DNA of 64,000 nt from NCBI GenBank assembly GCA_003609755.1, contig AP017991.1, positions 4,513,001-4,577,000 on the forward strand, in the 5' to 3' direction. The notes beneath the pieces were generated by a model, which saw only the letters and a program-made list of their open reading frames with translations, did not search any database and was not told where the DNA came from. Of this stretch, positions 25,501 through 33,623 are shown piece by piece. The number at the start of each line of letters is the position of its first letter. The first letter of the stretch is position 1. This DNA is from Planktothrix agardhii NIES-204. GTDB lineage: Bacteria; Cyanobacteriota; Cyanobacteriia; Cyanobacteriales; Microcoleaceae. Position numbers and translations under genes: made by a program.

Positions 25501-26325
25501 TTATTTCTGGGCTAGGATGGCTTTTGCTTGTTGCCAAAGAGCTTCTAATTCCTCTAAACTGTATTCTGATAAGGGGCGATCGCAATATTCCTCAACCTTG
25601 GATAACCGTTTAATAAAACGATGATTAGTTTCCTGTAACCCAATATGGGGATCTAAATTATACCAACGGGCTAAATTAATTAAGACAAATAAAATATCCC
25701 CTAATTCTGCTTGTTGATGCTCTTTATCCGATCCTTGAATTGCTTCTTTAAATTCAGCAACTTCTTCCTCAAATTTATCCCAAACCCCCTCAATATTATC
25801 CCATTCAAAACCGATAGATGCAGCTTTTTGAGAAATTTTCATTCCGGCAATTAACGGGGGTAATTGTCGCGCATAACGGCTTAATTTAGAACTAAAAGTT
25901 TTAGTTTCGGGTGTTTCTCCTCGCTCATTTGATTTGATTTCTTCCCAATTTTGCCTAACTTCTTCGACACTATTAACTTCCACTGCCCCGAATACATGAG
26001 GATGGCGACGAATTAATTTTTCTGTAATATTATTGGCAATTTCTTCTAAGGAAAATTGATTTGATTCCCCGGCAATTTGGGCTTGTAAAATTACTTGTAA
26101 TAGTAAATCCCCTAATTCATCAGCAATAGCATTTTGATCCCCGCTCCGAATTGCGTCTACTACTTCATAGGCTTCTTCAATAATATAGGGTACTAAAGTT
26201 TCTGGTGTTTGTTCCAAATCCCAAGGACATCCCCCCTCTGGCGATCGCAATTTGGCAACAACATCAATTAAGTTTTGTAGAGCGATTAATGTAGGATTCA
26301 GGGTAATATTTTCGGTGTTACTCAT
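25501..26325 (-). CDS. mazG: Nucleoside triphosphate pyrophosphohydrolase MazG
   Basis: MazG hydrolyses (d)NTPs to monophosphates, cleaning the nucleotide pool. The 274-residue length is that of the two-domain type. Domain 1 shows RSPEGGCPWDLEQT, IIEEAYEVVDAI (EExxE) and IADELGDLLLQVI (ExxD). Domain 2 shows KFEEEVAEFKEAI and QQAELGDILFVLINLA. Both halves keep their acidic metal ligands. The start MSNTENITLNP is followed directly by the conserved region. The last 70 codons have a second copy at 20499-20717. It is preceded by the DUF2227 gene, 33 bases away on the same strand. Confidence 0.93.
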   Translation of the reverse strand: MSNTENITLNPTLIALQNLIDVVAKLRSPEGGCPWDLEQTPETLVPYIIEEAYEVVDAIRSGDQNAIADELGDLLLQVILQAQIAGESNQFSLEEIANNITEKLIRRHPHVFGAVEVNSVEEVRQNWEEIKSNERGETPETKTFSSKLSRYARQLPPLIAGMKISQKAASIGFEWDNIEGVWDKFEEEVAEFKEAIQGSDKEHQQAELGDILFVLINLARWYNLDPHIGLQETNHRFIKRLSKVEEYCDRPLSEYSLEELEALWQQAKAILAQK

Positions 26326-26358
26326 TTTAAATCCTTGAATTTTATGATCAAAAAAGGT

Positions 26359-27030
26359 TTATTTTTTAGGACGACGGGGAGATTTTTTAGCATTTGTGGG
26401 ATTAGATTTTTGACGTTTGGGTTTAATTGGGGGAAGCTCCAATTGGGGAAATTCAGACACTTGACGCTTGGTTTTTTGGGGTTTGGGTGTTTCCCTGATC
26501 TCTGTTTGAGTTTTCCCTGTTTTTAGCCATTTTCTAAATTCTTTATATAAAGAGTTAGACCAGTCACTAAAAGAATGACTCATGGCTCCCATTTCTAATC
26601 CTAAATAAATGGCGATACATTCTCTGGGATAATTGGAGAGCGATCGCAAACTATTCTGCAATATTTCTAAAGGTTCCCTATTTAGTAATCCTAAATATTG
26701 TGCCACCATTAACCCCAAAAATCCCAAAATTCCCAGACCTCCTCCTAAATAAAGAATCCTCAACGCCGTCCCAATAAAGGGCCCATGGGATAAAAAGGAG
26801 CGATGGCGCAAACTGTTTTGGTAGGGCGCCCAGAAACACCGCAACATCCCCCACCGTTGAAACTGTCGGGAGTTGATATCTAAATCGGGGCCAAACATGA
26901 GGCCACTAAACAGGAAACTCCCCGTCACCAGAAAGGTGAGGTGACTGCTGCGGGTTTGGCTCCATGTTAAGCCCGCAATAAACGGTAAGCTCCAAAGGGT
27001 TATCTGGTCGTGGGTTTGACCTGATGGCAT
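26359..27030 (-). CDS. DUF2227 putative metal-binding membrane protein
   Basis: A 223-residue protein. The N-terminus MPSGQTHDQITLWSLPF, the acidic motif FGPDLDINSRQFQRWG, and HRSFLSHGPFIGTALR give conserved His and Asp residues that, with MGAMSHSFSDWS further on, form the presumed metal site of DUF2227. Two membrane helices (about 36-50 and 95-115) are present. The C-terminal 55 residues are basic, Pro/Lys-rich and disordered. The family resembles membrane-bound metal-dependent hydrolases of the YdjM type (DUF457) but has no proven activity. Same direction as mazG, 33 bases apart. Confidence 0.8.
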   Translation of the reverse strand: MPSGQTHDQITLWSLPFIAGLTWSQTRSSHLTFLVTGSFLFSGLMFGPDLDINSRQFQRWGMLRCFWAPYQNSLRHRSFLSHGPFIGTALRILYLGGGLGILGFLGLMVAQYLGLLNREPLEILQNSLRSLSNYPRECIAIYLGLEMGAMSHSFSDWSNSLYKEFRKWLKTGKTQTEIRETPKPQKTKRQVSEFPQLELPPIKPKRQKSNPTNAKKSPRRPKK

Positions 27031-27106
27031 GGGGTGAAATGATCAATCATGAAAAATAGGGTTGTGATTCTAAAAGTTTATGCTATAATAGCTAAATGTG
27101 TTAATC

Positions 27107-27178
27107 GGGCGGTTAACTCAGCGGTAGAGTGCTTCCCTTACAAGGAAGAGGCCACAAGTTCGAATCTTGTACCGCCCA
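27107..27178 (+). tRNA. tRNA-Val (UAC)
   Basis: A full cloverleaf can be drawn. The acceptor stem is GGGCGGT pairing with ACCGCCC, the D-arm contains AACTCAGCGGTAGAG, the anticodon stem is CTTCC/GGAAG with loop CTTACAA (anticodon TAC), and the T-arm contains GTTCGAATC. The discriminator base is A at 27178 and CCA is not encoded, as is common in cyanobacteria. A TATAAT-like box (TATAATAG) lies about 20 bases upstream. Confidence 0.96.
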
Positions 27179-27229
27179 TGATTTTAAATCTTAATAGAAT
27201 TCATCAACTCGAATAATAGCAGGGTAATT

Positions 27230-28531
27230 ATGTCCAAATTACGTTATTTTCCCTTATTATTTTTAGGATTATTAATCTGTTGTCAACAAAATAGCGACCG
27301 CACCCCAACAAATTCCTCCATTTCCGTTGCGACCGCAACCCAAAATAATATTACCATAAAACCATTATCCCCCCAACCAATTCGGATTAATTTAGAAGAC
27401 TTACCGCCACCTTTCCATAGTGAGAGTGCATCTAAACCTCCCCAAGTTATTCCCATTCCTAATAACCCCGTTTTAAATGTTCCCCCCGGATTTAAAGTTA
27501 ATATCTTTGCCGAAAATTTAGATAATCCTCGCTGGTTAGCCTTAACTCCCGATGGTGATGTATTAGTAACAGAAACCAAACAAAACCGGATTCGGTTATT
27601 AAAAGATACCAACAAAGATGGGGTAGCTGATCAAATTACAACCTTTGCAGACAGCAAAAATGGCTTAAATATTCCCTTTGGAATGGCATTTTCACCCGGT
27701 TATTTTTTCTTGGGAAATACAGACGAAGTTAGACGTTATTCCTATAATAATCAACAGCAACTCACGGGAACAGGCGAAAAAATAGCGGAGTTACCTGGAG
27801 GCGGATATAACCAACATTGGACACGCAATGTTATTGTTTCTCCTAACAATCAAAAACTCTATGTTTCCATTGGTTCAAAAACAAATGTCAGTGAAGAAAA
27901 CCCTCCTCGTGCATCGGTTCAAGTGATGAATTTAGACGGGTCTAATCAACAAACCTTTGCTTATGGATTAAGAAATCCTGTGGGGTTAGACTTTCATCCA
28001 GAAACCAAAGAACTTTATACAACTGTTAATGAACGGGATGGGTTAGGAGATGATTTAGTTCCTGATTATTTTACCCGTATTCGTTCAGGAGAATTCTATG
28101 GCTGGCCCTATAGTTATTTTACACCTAATAATTTAGATCCGCGTCATGTTCAAAATGGTCAAAGTGTCCGCCGGGATTTAGTTAAAAAAACCTTAAAACC
28201 CGATGTTTTATTTCAAGCCCATTCGGCGGCTTTAGGATTACAATTTTATGATGGTAATACCTTCCCAGAACCCTATAAAAAAGGCGCATTTGTAGCGTTT
28301 AGAGGTAGTTGGAATCGCAATTCTGGTACGGGATATAAATTAGTTTTTATTCCTTTTAATCAAGGTCGTCCCCAGGGATATTACGAGGAATTTTTAACTG
28401 GATTTTTAGTTAATCCTGCTATTCCTGAAACTTGGGGTCGTCCGGTGGGTTTATTAGTATTACCCGATGGCAGTTTAATTTTTACTGAAGAAAGTAACGG
28501 CTGGATTTATCGGGTTCAATATTCTCCATAG
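27230..28531 (+). CDS. PQQ-dependent sugar dehydrogenase-like lipoprotein (soluble glucose/sorbosone dehydrogenase family)
   Basis: A 433-residue protein with a lipoprotein signal (LFLGLLICCQQ, Cys at about 18), so it is likely anchored at the membrane facing the periplasm. The body is a six-bladed beta-propeller of the GSDH family: PPGFKVNIFAENLDNPRWLA, GDVLVTETKQNRI, TTFADSKNGLNIPFGMAF, VSIGSKTN, AYGLRNPVGLDFHPET and FRGSWNRNSGTGYKL. Family members oxidise sugars with PQQ, but many cyanobacteria lack PQQ synthesis genes, so the cofactor and substrate are uncertain. It follows tRNA-Val directly. ATG 27230 gives the complete signal. Confidence 0.85.
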   Translation: MSKLRYFPLLFLGLLICCQQNSDRTPTNSSISVATATQNNITIKPLSPQPIRINLEDLPPPFHSESASKPPQVIPIPNNPVLNVPPGFKVNIFAENLDNPRWLALTPDGDVLVTETKQNRIRLLKDTNKDGVADQITTFADSKNGLNIPFGMAFSPGYFFLGNTDEVRRYSYNNQQQLTGTGEKIAELPGGGYNQHWTRNVIVSPNNQKLYVSIGSKTNVSEENPPRASVQVMNLDGSNQQTFAYGLRNPVGLDFHPETKELYTTVNERDGLGDDLVPDYFTRIRSGEFYGWPYSYFTPNNLDPRHVQNGQSVRRDLVKKTLKPDVLFQAHSAALGLQFYDGNTFPEPYKKGAFVAFRGSWNRNSGTGYKLVFIPFNQGRPQGYYEEFLTGFLVNPAIPETWGRPVGLLVLPDGSLIFTEESNGWIYRVQYSP

Positions 28532-28599
28532 ATTGGGTTGAGAATAATATGAAATCTGATTATAAATGCTACAGATGATCCCCCCTGTTCCCTCCCCAC

Positions 28600-29271
28600 C
28601 TAGCTCCCGGGGGCTGTTCCGGTGTTCCCTGCTATATACGTCTTTTTAATCCAGCTTCTAAATTTTTTCATTGTGGCGTTTCGTCCCAATATTTTAATTT
28701 TTTGTAAATATTGGGGAATAATATCGGTTAAGGGTAAATTAGGGAAGGTGGGACTGTATTGTGTTTCTTGATAGTTACCATCTTGCAAAATATAGATTTT
28801 TAATATGCCGTTTTCAAATCTCCAAAGTTCAGGAACCCCTAATGTGGCATAAATATTAAGATGGGTGCGGGAAGTAATATCAATTTCTAAAGCCAAATCT
28901 GGAGGGGGATCAATTGTTAAATCTAATCGGTTTTTATTTCTAATTAAAGCTTCATTTTGAATAAAAAAACAGTTATCTGGTTCTATTCCTTGTCGCATAA
29001 GTTGATTTTTGAATGTAGTTGAACCCAAAGGGAAAAATTCTATATCGAGTTCTTCTAGTAAAGCTTTGATCAAATCACTAACAAGTTCTTTGCTAAATTC
29101 ATGTTCAGGTAAGGGAGTCATAATTTCTAAGGTTTCATTTGCATAAGCAATTCGGGATGAACGATGTTCACCTAATTCATCTAATAGGGTTTCAAATTCT
29201 TGCCAAGTAATCTGATTAAATATCACGGTTTGTCCAGGGGGAACGGTGATTTGTTTCAGTTCTAACAACAT
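28600..29271 (-). CDS. Uma2 family (DUF820) protein with a repeat-derived C-terminus
   Basis: A 223-residue Uma2 protein starting at MLLELKQITVPPGQ (ATG 29271). Typical parts follow: WQEFETLLDELGEHRSSRIAYANETLEIMTPLPEHE, LDLTIDPPPDLALEIDITSR (catalytic Asp and Glu), and GVPELWRFENGILKIY. A longer frame runs upstream to 29403 but has nothing conserved. The last residues (AGNTGTAPGS) come from the dispersed repeat GGGAACACCGGAACAGCC, which is also present at 12997-13017, so insertion of the repeat has probably changed the tail. The gene is convergent with the dehydrogenase gene. Confidence 0.83.
   Translation of the reverse strand: MLLELKQITVPPGQTVIFNQITWQEFETLLDELGEHRSSRIAYANETLEIMTPLPEHEFSKELVSDLIKALLEELDIEFFPLGSTTFKNQLMRQGIEPDNCFFIQNEALIRNKNRLDLTIDPPPDLALEIDITSRTHLNIYATLGVPELWRFENGILKIYILQDGNYQETQYSPTFPNLPLTDIIPQYLQKIKILGRNATMKKFRSWIKKTYIAGNTGTAPGS
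28602..28624. repeat. Dispersed repeat GGGAACACCGGAACAGCC (inverted copy)
   Basis: On the minus strand this reads GGGAACACCGGAACAGCCCC, as at 12997-13017. It overlaps the end of the Uma2 gene. Confidence 0.6.
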
Positions 29272-29452
29272 CGTTAAACCTTCGGTAACAATCAGGAGCC
29301 TAGTTAAATTGTAGAAGCAATTCCCCCGTTCCTCCCGAACCCACTTAACTATCCGCGATGGGTAATTCCCTAAATGCCCCTTTTGTGGCAATCTATTAAT
29401 CAATAGGAGAAAAAATTCCGATCGCTATATTGACAAAAATCAATTATTAACT

Positions 29453-30673
29453 ATGCAAACTTTACCTATTTCCACCCAAACCCCGGCTAGTCAAACATCG
29501 GTGGATACGATGATTCACCGCCGTCAAACCCGTCCTGTCCAGGTAGGGACGGTTACTATTGGGGGCGGTCATCCCGTGGTTGTCCAATCAATGATTAATG
29601 AGGATACGATGGACATTGAGGGGGCGACGGCGGCGGTGCGTCGTCTGCATGAAATTGGCTGTGAAATTGTGCGGGTGACGGTTCCCAGTGTGGGTCATGC
29701 CACCGCCGTAGGGAAAATTAAACAGAAATTAGCCCAAACCTATCAACCTGTGCCCCTGGTGGCGGACGTTCATCATAATGGCATGAAAATTGCTTTGGAA
29801 GTGGCAAAATATGTGGACAAAGTAAGAATTAATCCGGGGTTATATGTATTTGAAAAACCGAAAAGCGATCGCACGGAATATACCCCAACTGAATTCAATG
29901 AAATTGGTGATAAAATTAGACAAACTTTAGAACCTTTAGTTGTTTCTTTGCGCGATCAAGGTAAGGCGATGCGGATTGGGGTAAATCATGGTTCCTTAGC
30001 CGAAAGAATGTTATTTACCTATGGTGATACCCCTGAAGGCATGGTGGAATCGGCGTTAGAATTTATTAAAATTTGTGAATCTTTGGATTTTCAAAATATT
30101 GTTATTTCCCTGAAAGCTTCCCGGGTTCCGGTGATGGTGGCGGCTAACCGTTTAATGGTGAAACGGATGGATGAATTAGGCATGGATTATCCCTTACATT
30201 TAGGGGTGACAGAAGCCGGAGATGGAGAATATGGCCGAATTAAATCAACGGCGGGAATTGGCACTTTATTAGCAGCAGGAATTGGTGATACAATTCGGGT
30301 TTCTTTAACTGAAGCTCCTGAAAAAGAAATCCCGGTTTGTTATAGTATTCTGCAAGCTTTAGGACTGCGGAAAACCATGGTTGAATATGTGGCTTGTCCT
30401 TCCTGCGGTCGAACTTTATTTAATTTAGAAGAAGTCTTACATCAAGTTCGTGAAGCCACAAAACATTTAACGGGTTTAGATATTGCGGTGATGGGATGTA
30501 TTGTGAATGGGCCGGGCGAAATGGCCGACGCCGACTATGGTTATGTCGGTAAACAACCGGGTTTTATTTCCCTATATCGGGGTCGAGAGGAGATTAAAAA
30601 AGTCCCTGAAACCCAAGGGGTTGAAGAATTAATTAGTTTGATTAAAGCCGATGGTCGTTGGGTTGATCCTTAA
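29453..30673 (+). CDS. ispG: (E)-4-hydroxy-3-methylbut-2-enyl-diphosphate synthase
   Basis: IspG (GcpE) carries out the penultimate step of the MEP isoprenoid pathway, using ferredoxin in cyanobacteria. The 406-residue length is typical. [20 protein letters not shown] opens the TIM barrel, and [15 protein letters not shown]-like VRINPGLY and [20 protein letters not shown] follow. Near the C-terminus the 4Fe-4S cysteines lie in [14 protein letters not shown] and [12 protein letters not shown]. The N-terminal [15 protein letters not shown] is a nonconserved leader before the catalytic part. It is divergent from the Uma2 gene and followed by a processing protease gene. Confidence 0.95.
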   Translation: MQTLPISTQTPASQTSVDTMIHRRQTRPVQVGTVTIGGGHPVVVQSMINEDTMDIEGATAAVRRLHEIGCEIVRVTVPSVGHATAVGKIKQKLAQTYQPVPLVADVHHNGMKIALEVAKYVDKVRINPGLYVFEKPKSDRTEYTPTEFNEIGDKIRQTLEPLVVSLRDQGKAMRIGVNHGSLAERMLFTYGDTPEGMVESALEFIKICESLDFQNIVISLKASRVPVMVAANRLMVKRMDELGMDYPLHLGVTEAGDGEYGRIKSTAGIGTLLAAGIGDTIRVSLTEAPEKEIPVCYSILQALGLRKTMVEYVACPSCGRTLFNLEEVLHQVREATKHLTGLDIAVMGCIVNGPGEMADADYGYVGKQPGFISLYRGREEIKKVPETQGVEELISLIKADGRWVDP

Positions 30674-30686
30674 TTAATTCAAAGCA

Positions 30687-30707
30687 GTGCGAGCGTCCTC
30701 GCTCGCT
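30687..30707. repeat. Hairpin repeat, GCGAGCG-TCCT-CGCTCGC
   Basis: Exact inverted match to 11658-11678. A 7-base-pair stem lies 13 bases after the ispG stop, where it could also slow or end transcription, though no T-run follows. Confidence 0.7.
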
Positions 30708-30825
30708 AATTAATATTGATAACTACTTTTATATCCTGAACCAAGAATCAATACCGGAAAGCTGAAACCTGTGCTAAATTGGGCGTATTGATATTGAAAT
30801 TTCTATTTTCTAGTTCAGCAAACCG

Positions 30826-32112
30826 ATGATTATTTCGAGAAGTGGGCTGGTTCTTGGGGCGACGGCAATGATGTTAACGGCTGTAACCGTTGCCGGAGCA
30901 GGAATTCATCTTTCTAGTCAGGCATCCTTTCGGGAAAGCCCAAAGGAGTTGATTGATGAAGTTTGGCAGGTGATCCAAAAAAGTTATGTTGATGGAACAT
31001 TTAATCAGGTGGACTGGTCTGCTACTCGCACCGAATATTTAAACCGGAACTATACCGACGACGAACAGGCTTACAAAGCCATTCGGGAAATGTTGAAGAA
31101 GCTAGATGACCCCTATACTCGCTTCATGAACCCCGAAGAATTCAAAAATATGCAAATTGACACCTCCGGGGAGTTGACGGGGGTAGGGATTCAATTAACC
31201 CAGGATGAAGACACGAAAAAGTTAGTGGTGATTTCACCCATTGAGGATTCCCCCGCCTTTAGTGCTGGGGTTCAATCCCAGGATATTATTACTGAAATTG
31301 ATGGCCGCAGTACCGAGGGCATGGATATTAATGCAGCGGTGAGTTTAATTCGCGGGCCAGTGGGTACGAAGGTTAATATTAAAGTTCTTCGGGGCGATAA
31401 ACCTTTGGATTTTAATATTACTCGCGATCGCATTGAAATCCATCCGGTTCGTGCTTCTAAAAATCCTAGTTCTAGGGGAGATATTGGTTATATTCGCCTA
31501 AATACTTTTAGCGCCAATGCTTCAGAAGAAATGCGAGAAGCGATTAATGATTTAGAAAAACAAAATGTCTCCGGTTATATCCTAGATTTACGCTCAAATC
31601 CGGGGGGGTTACTCTATTCTAGTATTGAAATTGCGCGGATGTGGCTGAATCAAGGAGATATTGTTTCTACGGTTGATCGTCAGGGTGAAACTGACCGTCA
31701 AAAGGCAAATAATCGGGCTTTAACCACTAAACCTTTAGTAATTTTAGTCGATGGTGGATCAGCCAGTGCCAGCGAAATTTTATCTGGTGCATTACAGGAT
31801 AATAAACGGGCAGTTTTAGTCGGAACAAAAACCTTTGGAAAGGGGTTAGTTCAGTCGGTCAGAGGCGTGGGAAAAGGTTCGGGTTTAGCCGTAACTATTG
31901 CTAAGTATTTTACCCCCAGTGGTCGAGATATTAACCATGAAGGAATTCAACCGGATGTTAAAGTTGAACTCACCGAAAAACAACGGGATGAGTTAAGGAA
32001 AGATCGGACTAAAGTGGGGACAACGAGTGATCCTCAATATGTGAAGGGGTTGGAAATTCTTGGGGCTGAAATTTCTAAGGCTAAACAGGGAACTCAAGCT
32101 CAATCTAAATAA
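30826..32112 (+). CDS. ctpA: C-terminal processing peptidase (S41A family)
   Basis: A 428-residue serine protease exported to the periplasm or lumen by its N-terminal hydrophobic segment (MIISRSGLVLGATAMMLTAV). The tail-specific protease order is seen: an N-terminal helical region with DDPYTRFMNPEEF, a PDZ domain (GVGIQLTQDE through SPAFSAGVQSQDIITEIDG), then the catalytic part with the nucleophile in GGSASASEILSGAL and the general-base Lys in VGTKTFGKGLVQS. In cyanobacteria CtpA trims the D1 protein of photosystem II, with CtpB and CtpC as paralogues; which of the three this is cannot be decided by eye, so the symbol is provisional. Confidence 0.88.
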   Translation: MIISRSGLVLGATAMMLTAVTVAGAGIHLSSQASFRESPKELIDEVWQVIQKSYVDGTFNQVDWSATRTEYLNRNYTDDEQAYKAIREMLKKLDDPYTRFMNPEEFKNMQIDTSGELTGVGIQLTQDEDTKKLVVISPIEDSPAFSAGVQSQDIITEIDGRSTEGMDINAAVSLIRGPVGTKVNIKVLRGDKPLDFNITRDRIEIHPVRASKNPSSRGDIGYIRLNTFSANASEEMREAINDLEKQNVSGYILDLRSNPGGLLYSSIEIARMWLNQGDIVSTVDRQGETDRQKANNRALTTKPLVILVDGGSASASEILSGALQDNKRAVLVGTKTFGKGLVQSVRGVGKGSGLAVTIAKYFTPSGRDINHEGIQPDVKVELTEKQRDELRKDRTKVGTTSDPQYVKGLEILGAEISKAKQGTQAQSK

Positions 32113-32130
32113 TTAAAAGTTGTTGGTCTT

Positions 32131-32154
32131 GTTGTTGGGCTTTATCCCAACAAC
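32131..32154. terminator. Hairpin between convergent genes
   Basis: The perfect inverted repeat GTTGTTGGG-CTTTAT-CCCAACAAC has nine base pairs and sits between the stops of ctpA (32112) and the DUF2079 gene (32161). It can serve as a bidirectional transcription stop, though the T-run after it is short. Confidence 0.65.
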
Positions 32155-32160
32155 GAAAGA

Positions 32161-33570
32161 TTATTTTAAAACAGAATCTTGTTCAAATAACCAAACATCA
32201 TCCTGATGATATTTTAATTGAAAATCAGGATGATTTTTTAATCGATTTACTAATTCGATCACTAATTCGGGAGAACTCGGCCATCCGGGGTGACGTTGGT
32301 TTAATAAAACATATTGAAAGGGTTCTAAATCCGTCTGTTCTCGCCCTTGGATAGCTAATTGGAGGATAGGACGGTGGGTAAGGTGGGGGGCAATTTTATC
32401 CGTGGTTAAAACAGGATTTTGGGTTTTAATATAGGTTAGGGCTTCCCGTGTAGCTTGCCAATTATCGAGGGTTTGGAGATATCGGGAGGCGAAATAACCA
32501 TATTTTGCTAGGGCGAAAAAGCAAATTAAAGACCATAAAATTATCCATTTTTTTTGTTTTATCCATCCTCCCCCTGTCGATAAATTGGCAATAATAGCTA
32601 ATAAAAGAAAGGGGAAAATAGTTAAGGAATATTGTTGCGTTAAGTTCTTCATTTGGGGATTTTCTGCTAACAGATTTAAAAATAAAATGGGTGCCGCCCC
32701 CATTAAAGGAGTTAAATGTCGCCAAGAGAGTCCCCAAATTAAGGGAATTAAGAGTAAAAATAAATACTCTAAATTAGCTAAGGTCAAGATTTTACTTAAT
32801 ACTAATCCAGGTTTTAATATAATATTTAAGCTGATTTCAAATAGAGAATTTCCCAGGAAACTATAGACTCCAACGGCGATGGGTGGCGCTTGGGAAAAGT
32901 GGGGGATAATCCATTCTGTAGAGAGGAAAAACCAGCATATTCCTGAAAGAATTGCGATCGCAGCACAACGGCGTTTTTTTTCAAATATCCATAACCAAAT
33001 CCCCATGGCTATTAATACTAAAGATAAAACTTCTTTACAGCCTAAAATAATAAAAACTGAGATAATAAAGCCTAAAATATGATTATTTCTAGCGGCTAAA
33101 ACAGCATATAAAATCGCAGGTAAGGCGATTACTTCCGGGTGAAAATCAAATAAATTAACATTAAAAATTAAAGGATATAATAGATAGACAAATCCTAGGG
33201 TTTGGGCTTGGGTTTCTTTTAATCCTGCTTGTAAAGATAGTTGATAGGTGGGTAATGCACCGAGGGAAAGGCAAATTGCTTGAATAGCAAATAACCAATG
33301 AATATCGGGGTAAATTTTATAAAATAGGGCAATAATATAAAGAATATAGGCGGCATGATCCCCTAGAATATGTAACCCTCGAAAATAAACAAAGGGTTCT
33401 TTTCCTTGACTAATTAAGTAAATTCCATTATCAAAAATCCCTAAATCATAGGCATTAGATTGAAAGAAAAAATGCCGTAAACTACTACAAGCAAATAAAA
33501 TTAAGCTACTGATAATAACTCCCGTTAATACAGGATGAACTTTAATTTTTTTTTCTGAAAATAATATCAT
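32161..33570 (-). CDS. DUF2079 multi-pass membrane protein
   Basis: A 469-residue protein with about ten to twelve membrane helices. The first external loop holds AYDLGIFDNGIYLISQGKEPFVYFRG and then LGDHAAYILYIIALFY, which is the hallmark of DUF2079 (an Asp-rich loop followed by LHFLGDH-type motif). The family has a GT-C-like architecture and is probably a lipid-linked glycosyltransferase, but no substrate is known. The C-terminal 90 residues are soluble. The next gene upstream, 53 bases away, also encodes a GT-C-like protein, so the two could form a unit acting on surface glycans. Confidence 0.85.
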   Translation of the reverse strand: MILFSEKKIKVHPVLTGVIISSLILFACSSLRHFFFQSNAYDLGIFDNGIYLISQGKEPFVYFRGLHILGDHAAYILYIIALFYKIYPDIHWLFAIQAICLSLGALPTYQLSLQAGLKETQAQTLGFVYLLYPLIFNVNLFDFHPEVIALPAILYAVLAARNNHILGFIISVFIILGCKEVLSLVLIAMGIWLWIFEKKRRCAAIAILSGICWFFLSTEWIIPHFSQAPPIAVGVYSFLGNSLFEISLNIILKPGLVLSKILTLANLEYLFLLLIPLIWGLSWRHLTPLMGAAPILFLNLLAENPQMKNLTQQYSLTIFPFLLLAIIANLSTGGGWIKQKKWIILWSLICFFALAKYGYFASRYLQTLDNWQATREALTYIKTQNPVLTTDKIAPHLTHRPILQLAIQGREQTDLEPFQYVLLNQRHPGWPSSPELVIELVNRLKNHPDFQLKYHQDDVWLFEQDSVLK

Positions 33571-33623
33571 TTTTTATCTTATTTATTAAAGATTCTATAT
33601 TTTCCTGTATTGCCCTTTTTATA

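Noticed and set aside
27107-27178. tRNA-Val as an integration site for the neighbouring islet
   Set aside because: The islet ends at about 25.1 kb, there is no integrase gene and no repeat of the tRNA 3' end at the islet edges.
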